Of a DNA stretch of 64,000 bases, positions 58,057 to 64,000 are shown piece after piece (position 1 is the first letter of the stretch; each line of letters opens with the position of its first letter). Where the stretch lies: assembly GCA_023515745.1 (NCBI GenBank), contig JALECJ010000254.1:62001-126000 (forward strand), written 5' to 3'. The DNA comes from Amoeboaphelidium protococcarum. Lineage: Eukaryota > Aphelidiomycota > Aphelidea. The position numbers and the translations under genes were made by a program. The notes beneath the pieces are model-generated. The model was not told where the DNA came from, made no database searches, and saw only the letters and a program-made list of their open reading frames with translations.

Positions 58057-58698
58057 ATGTTCAGTATAGATGGTGAAAGATACAGACTTATCCATTAGAA
58101 GTATATGATCAATGGACGTGATTTGACGCGTCAAAACTCTACGTACTGCCTATAAACTGAGCGTGTCAATGCTGATAAGAGAGTTTTGGTTGCAGACTAG
58201 ATTCATTTTTAGTCAGTAATTAAGTCGAATGAGAAGAGCATTGGCTAAATGAAGGCTCTAGATCAAAAGCTGGAATAAGTTCTCAAGAGTCTGCTGCTGC
58301 AACAGAAAGAATTAATGGTAAGACATTACAAGCATTCTTGTACATACTGTAGTACATGATAACGCTTTGATATGTAGGAAACGACAGTGAAAGAAATATC
58401 ACAATTTGAAACTACATGTAATGAGTAAATGCAGATCATGTTGAAAAAGATCAGAGAATGCTCAAATTTGATCAGTGATTATCACAGCAAGACTGACGCG
58501 TTATTGAGCAATAGCGTATCTAACTGGCAAGAGACTCAACAACAGTGGTCTAAAGCAGAATCCGAGTTTCAAAAAGTCCAAAAAGCTGTACAGAAGCAGT
58601 CTACTTAAAAGAAAATGCCAATCACCCAATGGCCGAAACGAAATCTTAGAGCGAAACAATTCAAGTCGACCCTGGGTGCACTGAGTGAGTCGGATTGA
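58057..58698 (+). CDS. Small coiled-coil protein (two exons), unknown family
   Basis: Exon 1 (58057-58317) and exon 2 (58378-58698) are separated by a 60-nt GTAAGA…ATGTAG intron in phase 0, giving 193 residues. Both exons encode the same kind of heptad-like helix (QMKALDQKLEQVLKSLLLQQ; NEQMQIMLKKIRECSNLISD), which supports the splice model. The tail is basic, then ends LGALSESD. Small coiled-coil proteins of this type occur in kinetochore, centrosome and tether complexes; no specific match is claimed. Confidence 0.68.
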
Positions 58699-58842
58699 AT
58701 ATACGATGAGAAGTCTGTGAATATTAACAGCTTTCTAACACGGCTCTTGCGGTTACTGTCGTAGTGATTCAGTCTAGCAAGAATCATGCTTACGTAAAAT
58801 AAAGTACTTGACCAAGAACGATTGGTTTCATAGTTGTTTACT

Positions 58843-59556
58843 TCAATCATTGCTTGGTAACGGGAGCGGCCGAACAGAGGGCAAGCGCTTCGCAACAGTT
58901 TCTATTTTCACACCAGGTGATTGATTTAATTTTGGAAACAACTCAAACACATCAAGCGCACGCTCTCTGTATAAATAGATTTTGTATTGTATTTGGATGC
59001 AGTATGCCTTCTGATCACAGCAATTAAATTAGTGAAGAATCGCTGCGTAATAATGATTGCAGTTCTTAATAACAGGAATTTCGATAGTAATTGGAAATCC
59101 CGGATTCTGCTCACATTTCCTCGTCATAATCCGGTACTTCTGCCTCAACAAGTGCAACAACATCGCGCTCGATATCACGCCAATCCATGTATCCGTTTCC
59201 ATATACGGCGGTTATGCCTACGGTGACTACCTCCTAATCTCTGGTCCAACTATCATCTTACCCGAAAGTATTGCAATAGCGTGGTCACGAAGATTCTGAA
59301 GCCATTCAAACGTTGCGAACTGCTTAATCCATGATTGATTTGCGTAATCTGAATTAAGGGAAGCCATAAAAGACTACGCTGCCCATCCCACTCCCTGCTC
59401 CTGCTTAGCGAAGTGCACCAAGAAGGCCATTATTTATTCGTAGTCACTCTTCTGTTGCTGCTCTGAGCTCTGGTTAATTACCCGTTCCTTTTCTTCCTGT
59501 TAGTTCACCCCGATCTTGGTCCAAAAAATCTGAGGATTCGCAGTTGGTAATGTCAT
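58843..59556 (-). CDS. Unknown 237-residue protein
   Basis: This frame is open from ATG 59556 to TGA 58843. The N-terminal 45 residues are polar and Gln-rich; then comes a compact, Trp-containing region (SWIKQFATFEWLQNLRDHAIAIL) and a Cys-containing beta-like region (ITIEIPVIKNCNHYYAAIL; AYCIQIQYKIYLYR). The length, composition and clean end support a real gene. An internal Met at 59431 is an alternative start, which would remove the overlap with the divergent gene at 59550. No family is recognised. Confidence 0.65.
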
Positions 59557-60305
59557 AAGAAAATATAAATGCCTCTTTAGCTGGCACTGTGGATAATACA
59601 GCGAAGCGGAGGAGGTCTTCATCGGCAGAGGGATTTGAGAGTGTCGTTGCTGATAGCGTTGTCAATGATGAGGCGGGCTATCATCCGCAATCACCCAAGA
59701 AATGGAAGCATGATACTGTTGGTTCTGATTTGGCATTTAAAGAAGCTAGATAGAGTTCTAATGAAGGTTATGGAAGCTTCATCTCATCTGCCATGAATGA
59801 GACCAACAATAATGCTGCGCAATAAAACTCTTCGGTGCTATCTGCCAATCGCCGTAGTTTGCGAAGTTCCAGTCGATAGAGTGTTAATAATAATTATGGG
59901 ACAACGCGTCTAGGCAATCCTGGCTTTCTCGATTCTCAACAGCTACGGCTTAATGAGATTTAATAAAGAAATAATGGCAGCACTATCTCTACAGTATAGC
60001 AATCGAATGCGGCTGCCTAGTCTAATATTGCGCGTTCCGCTGTTGAAGACAATGCGTCGATAGTTAGGAGTTCTAGTTATTAGTACTTGGATTTGAAAGG
60101 GAGACTTCGATATGCTAATTCAAATATAAACAAGAATGTGGAATAAAACTCGGATAATCCGGGTTAGTATGATGGTAATAACGCGCCAGTGGCATAATCA
60201 AAGAAGAAGATTAGCAAGATGCCTCTACCTTCCAGATTGAATCCACTAGAGTCGAGGGACGTTCAGAATGACTTGGAAGGCATAAGATCTGCAATTTAGA
60301 AATGA
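59550..60305 (+). CDS. Ser/Asn/Gln-rich disordered protein, unknown
   Basis: A 251-residue frame from ATG 59550 to TGA 60303. It is low-complexity: Arg/Ser-rich patches (AKRRRSSS; RRSLRSSSRQS), Asn/Gln runs, and a basic KKKISKMPLPSRL motif near the C-terminus that could be a nuclear signal. About 18 Gln residues are TAA or TAG codons. It starts inside the first codons of the divergent 237-residue gene, so one of the two starts may be misplaced. The next in-frame ATG is near 59794. Confidence 0.6.
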
Positions 60306-60438
60306 TGTTCATAATTTGTAATTTTATTCAGTATAATTTTTGTATATCTGATGAGGCTTTCGACTCGATCTATTTTCTACTTCTGTAATACTTTGGTCCT
60401 TATTAGGCGAAACGCAATTTGCTCACAGTTGTTGAAAT

Positions 60439-61420
60439 ATGCTGTATATAATTGGACTTGGACTAGCGGATGAAAAAGGTAGGTATCAAATAAATATCAT
60501 AAAAGCTAATAGACGCGTATCGCTATGATGATTATCACGTATGTGTAGATATCACAGTGAAAGGATTGGAGGCTGTACAAAAATGTGAACGCGTCTATTT
60601 GGAAGCTTATACTAGTATTCTACTAGTAGACTAAGCAAGACTGGTAAGCTATCGTTGTTCTTGTATCGTGAATATCTAAAAAGTAGTTTGATTAATGTAG
60701 GAAGCGTTTTATGGAAAGAAAGTTATCTTGGCTGATAGAGATATGGTGGAGTAGCAGGCTGATGAAATCTTGAAAGACGCCGAGTCGGTCGACGTGGCGT
60801 TTCTGGTTGTAGGCGACCCTTATGGAGCAACTACTCACTCAGACTTGGTACTTCGTGCTTAAAATCTGGGCATCGCTGTAAAGTCTATACACAATGCTTC
60901 TGTAATGAACGCTATCGGCGCGTGTGGCTTATAGCTATACAATTACGGATTGACAGTGTCCATACCGTTTTTCACTGATACATGGAAACCAAGCAGTTTT
61001 TATGATAAGATTCTGGGAAATATGCGTTGGACTCAGTATGCGTCAGAGAGCTAGTAAGTCAGTAGCTTGCATACACTATGTCTACTTGATATTAAAGTCA
61101 AGGAGTAGAGTATTGAGAATTTGGCTCGTGGTAGAAATATCTACGAACCACCTCGATTTATGACTGTAAATTAAGCGCTCTAGCAGTTGATGGAGATTGA
61201 GTAGGAGCGACAGTGTGGAGTCATAAGTGGCGACACTTTGGTGGTTGGAATAGCTAGACTAGGATCCGAATCGCAGGTAATCAGAGCTGGAACGGTTGAT
61301 TAGTTGATTGATTTTGACTTTGGTCCACCTTTACACTGTCTCATTCTACCTGGTCAGTTGCACGAGATTGAACGCGACGCATTATCACACTTCATGATAG
61401 ATTAAACTAAATAAAAATGA
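60439..61420 (+). CDS. DPH5: Diphthine synthase (three exons)
   Basis: Exons lie at 60439-60478, 60549-60643 and 60701-61420, with introns of 70 and 57 nt. The 284-residue product is the SAM-dependent methyltransferase of diphthamide synthesis on elongation factor 2. The start [21 protein letters not shown], the [12 protein letters not shown] motif, the [23 protein letters not shown] segment, and the C-terminal [13 protein letters not shown] and [11 protein letters not shown] blocks are all family hallmarks. The splice joins keep every motif in frame. Confidence 0.95.
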
Positions 61421-61479
61421 TATTTTAGATTAAAAGCTCTAATATAATCACATATTTCAAGTTTTAACTCGAACGTCAT

Positions 61480-61995
61480 TCATCTGTCTTTAGGAAGATT
61501 AAGTTGACGAGCAGATACTGGAATATTCGGAATTAACGCAGCAGCAACTCTTCGTTCCTCTTCAACCAGGATATTGTAGGTAGAGCACGCCTACTTGGAG
61601 TTCATAACTTCATGTTAGATTCCCAGTTTAGACAACATTTGCTACAGGGACGGACTAATCGGATACATGGACTTGCCTGTACCAATGATGAGAATCTCAG
61701 GTGGATCTGATATCAGCTGTAGTACGGCCAGAGTATCGGGCGTAAGCTACTGATGTGTGGATACATCCCAGCAAAATATACCGCCATTCAATAGCATCAC
61801 ACCTCCCAGCATATCGATATTTCCAATGACGAAACCATCGTTCTTGACGCGTGTAACCATCGGCAACTTTGGGACCATAGGATCATCTTTACTTCCCTAC
61901 TATATAGACTAGAATACATTTAGACTATTCAAGACATTACTGTCCATTACTCTCCTGCTCTAAGTAAATAGTCGCTTCCTACTCAGCATCAACAT
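61480..61995 (-). CDS. NDUFAF3: NDUFAF3/DUF498 complex I assembly factor
   Basis: A 171-residue protein of the DUF498/AAMDC family, which in mitochondria helps early complex I assembly together with NDUFAF4. It has an Arg/Lys-containing leader (MLMLSRKRLFTQSRR), FVIGNIDMLGGVMLLNGGIFCWDV, the signature PEILIIGTGKSMYPISPSL, and EVMNSKQACSTYNILVEEERRVAAALI. It converges with DPH5 (59 bases between stops). With NDUFAF7 it indicates a functional respiratory complex I. Confidence 0.92.
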
Positions 61996-62079
61996 TTTAA
62001 TTTCTCTTTTATATTTATCAGCGTAAGAAAACAAAAGAAGTACAAAAATTGATTTTTGATAAATATATCAGGCTATAAT

Positions 62080-63168
62080 ATGACTGCGGATATGATGGTT
62101 TTTGTAGAAGTGTTAAAAAATATTTTAAAGTTGAATATTATAGTTTGGGGAGCTGGTGTTAATGCTGACGTGTCTAATCTAAAATTGAAATTGGTAGGCC
62201 ATAGATTGATGTTAATTGACGGATCGGATTCTATAATGATTTTGGATGACATGAAAACATTGTCAATTGTATCCAGCACCGCCAAATTTAATCTAATATA
62301 TCATGAATTACGTATCCAAATTGAAATCGCCTCTGATATATCAGCGTTGGAGTATACAGATTGTATGGTAAGCGAGAACTAATGTCTCGGAATGTTGAAA
62401 TAATGCACTTCTATGAATTGTATTAAGTGTCGATTGCAGTTAACACCACCTGAAAGATCGCGATTATTCAATAAAGCGCGTCTTCTTCCACCAGAGTACT
62501 GGCATGAGCTAATTGAGTGTTGGGTGTGTCATCCAAAGGAAGATCTCAAGAAGGTACAGGAATTTGATGCTCATGCACGTAGTGGAGCTGTTCTTGTGGC
62601 CGGAAGTCGAGTTTTGATGCACGTTGATGATCTTGACGCGTCCGCAATATCTCTCGGCGATGCTGATAATAATGGTTTTTTGAGTTGTAAATAATGTGGC
62701 TATCAATTTGCAAAGTCTTAGTAATTCGAGAGAAATGGTGAATAAGGCATTGAAGTTTCCATAGACATTAGCCAAGTTCTGATTAGAATTCAGAATAGCA
62801 CTGAGTACAAGATTAGTCAACTTTAATCGGTTCTTCTGCGCATGAGAGAACTATATGACGCTCATAATGACAGTAAGTTTGCTTTATGCTCAGAGACTGA
62901 GACTGAAGCTTTAGAGATATGGATATTATAATGGGATTCTCTAATTAACTTCAGTAAATAGATGAAGTTGGTCTCATCTCCGCGTATCTTCTACAGAAAA
63001 GGCAACCTGATCGACTTGGTGAACCATTTGGAAATCATCAAAGTCGCACCGGATTAATTGCAGAGAGTAAAGCAAGATTTGGATAAATCGAATCATTAAC
63101 TTCCTTCGAGTGTTCGCTAAATGTTTGGGTATAGTGTAGCCTTCTTGAATGTTGATTATAACTAATGA
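62080..63168 (+). CDS. UBE3D/HECT_2-like E3 ubiquitin ligase
   Basis: A 362-residue protein matching the E2-binding HECT_2 (UBE3D, UBE2C-binding) family. It has a Cys-x2-Cys pair (NCIKC, about residue 114), then ARLLPPEYWHELIECWVCH (about 130-148), a second Cys-x2-Cys pair (SCKQC, about 205), and a C-terminal helical region. The middle is joined only when two TAA codons are read as Gln (near 62383 and 62401). The N-terminus (about 1-100) is beta-rich, as in the family. A TGA lies shortly upstream of the chosen ATG. Confidence 0.8.
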
Positions 63169-63340
63169 TTACTTGCAGTCGATGACTAATGAATGACATT
63201 TCCCTTTTGAGAAGGTGAAACTGCGAAATTTTGTTATTCATGTTTCAGCGTTTATATTTTTGCTCCTAACTTTGTCTAATAACTCTTTTTGACACTTAGC
63301 TTGAATCTTCTTACATTACCGCTCCTCTTCAATTTTGTGT

Positions 63341-64000
63341 ATGGGTATGTCTCAGCCATCAAGAGTTGGATTATTGCCGTGCTTGTTTATCGTCATTTTG
63401 TGGTTGCTTCTTCCTTTGCCGAAATTGCAACATGGGCCTGCGCTAGATCCAACGACAAGAAATGCTGCACTGAAAGCGATGCAGAGAACCAAAAACACAG
63501 CGGCTGTAATTAAGAGTAGAATTAGCCTTAGTAAGAGAAGAACGTCTTAATCGCAAGAATCATCTAATTACTTGTATAAGCAATATCAAAGTTGGACCTC
63601 GGCCGGCTCTGGTGATCGGACTGAAGACGGTGCAGATAGTTCGAATGACTTGAAACAATTAACATCTACCACTGCCGCCAGTAATAGAATGCTCATCGTA
63701 ACAGGCATTGCTCCAAAACCGTGTAAATTACACGAAGGGGATTTTTTGACGATGCTGTCGACAAAGAATAAATAAGATTATGCAAGGATGCACGGATATG
63801 ATTTTTACATGTCAACGCACCTGAGCGACGTGAATTTGGTGGGCGCGTGGAACAAAGTTGCGCTCATACGCGATCTACTCAAATCCTAGTCTTAGTACGA
63901 GTGGATTATGTGGATTGACTATGACTCAATTATTATGGATGTGAATTTCATACTTCCTTTTGATAGATATGCCGGCAAGGATCTAGTTCTCTGGGGCCAA
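63341..64000 (+). CDS. GT34 galactosyl/mannosyltransferase (GMA12/MNN10 type), 3' truncated by window
   Basis: The first 220 residues of a type II Golgi membrane enzyme. A short cytosolic N-terminus is followed by a signal-anchor (LLPCLFIVILWLLLPLPKL), a basic then Ser/Gln-rich stem (about 30-125), and the start of the catalytic domain (MLIVTGIAP; KQDYARMHGYDFYMSTHL; VGAWNKVALIRDLLK). The metal-binding Asp-x-Asp motif is present as WIMWIDYDSIIMD (about residue 192). Yeast relatives extend N-glycans with mannose or galactose. The gene runs off the right edge. Confidence 0.88.

Noticed and set aside
57843-58076. Plus-strand ORF running into the start of the coiled-coil gene
   Set aside because: It conflicts with the better-supported coiled-coil start at 58057 and has no family.
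1-64000. Bacterial or standard-code eukaryotic origin
   Set aside because: Spliceosomal introns, proteasome, SNAP and meckelin genes show a eukaryote, and a standard code would break nearly every gene many times.

Overview
This is a gene-dense piece of a eukaryotic nuclear genome that uses a reassigned genetic code. In gene after gene TAA and TAG fall in frame inside conserved domains and at glutamine-like positions, and the only stop that fits is TGA. Reading TAA/TAG as Gln turns dozens of short fragments into about 34 full-length, family-typical proteins. Most genes are intronless. The rest carry short GT-AG introns (about 45-136 nt, usually ending TAG or CAG).

The gene content points to a fungus-like (holomycotan) flagellate or zoosporic organism. 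It has a fungal-type neutral trehalase with an N-terminal kinase site and Ca-binding segment, a PMT4-like protein O-mannosyltransferase, a GT34 (GMA12/MNN10-like) glycosyltransferase, a GPI-anchor-like wall protein, an Mit_KHE1 protein, a RhoGEF, and meckelin, a ciliary transition-zone protein. A UAR=Gln aphelid or another early-branching relative of fungi would fit. This placement is an inference from content, not a database match.

Layout. 0-8 kb: two weak ORFs, a secreted VWD/GPI protein, a RhoGEF, NDUFAF7. 8-11.5 kb: a receptor-like kinase with a beta-propeller-like ectodomain. 11.5-22 kb: trehalase, a Vps39 C-terminal-like protein, a PMS/MutL protein, a mitochondrial GGQ release-factor-like protein, a coiled-coil protein, MCCC2. 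22-25 kb: decayed RecQ-type helicase copies. 25-30 kb: a VHS-GAT adaptor and two tandem paralogous secreted proteins of unknown family. 30-44 kb: a SAPS-like PP6 regulator, SNW1/Prp45, TTI1, meckelin, a multi-pass membrane protein, PMT. 44-49 kb: a catalytically dead myotubularin and a decayed Ty1/copia element. 49-56 kb: glycogen branching enzyme, proteasome beta-4, an alpha-SNAP with an odd N-terminus, a TPT-family transporter, Mit_KHE1. 56-64 kb: a weak-ORF region with a minisatellite, a coiled-coil protein, two divergent unknown genes, DPH5, NDUFAF3, UBE3D-like, and a partial GT34 gene.

The genes are mostly unlinked housekeeping functions: mitochondrial assembly, membrane traffic, carbohydrate storage, glycosylation and DNA repair. 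The most interesting parts are the reassigned code, the tandem secreted paralogs, the receptor kinase with a short kinase domain, and several domain-architecture oddities. Because one stop codon lets random frames stay open for about 64 codons on average, short ORFs without a recognisable family are given low confidence.
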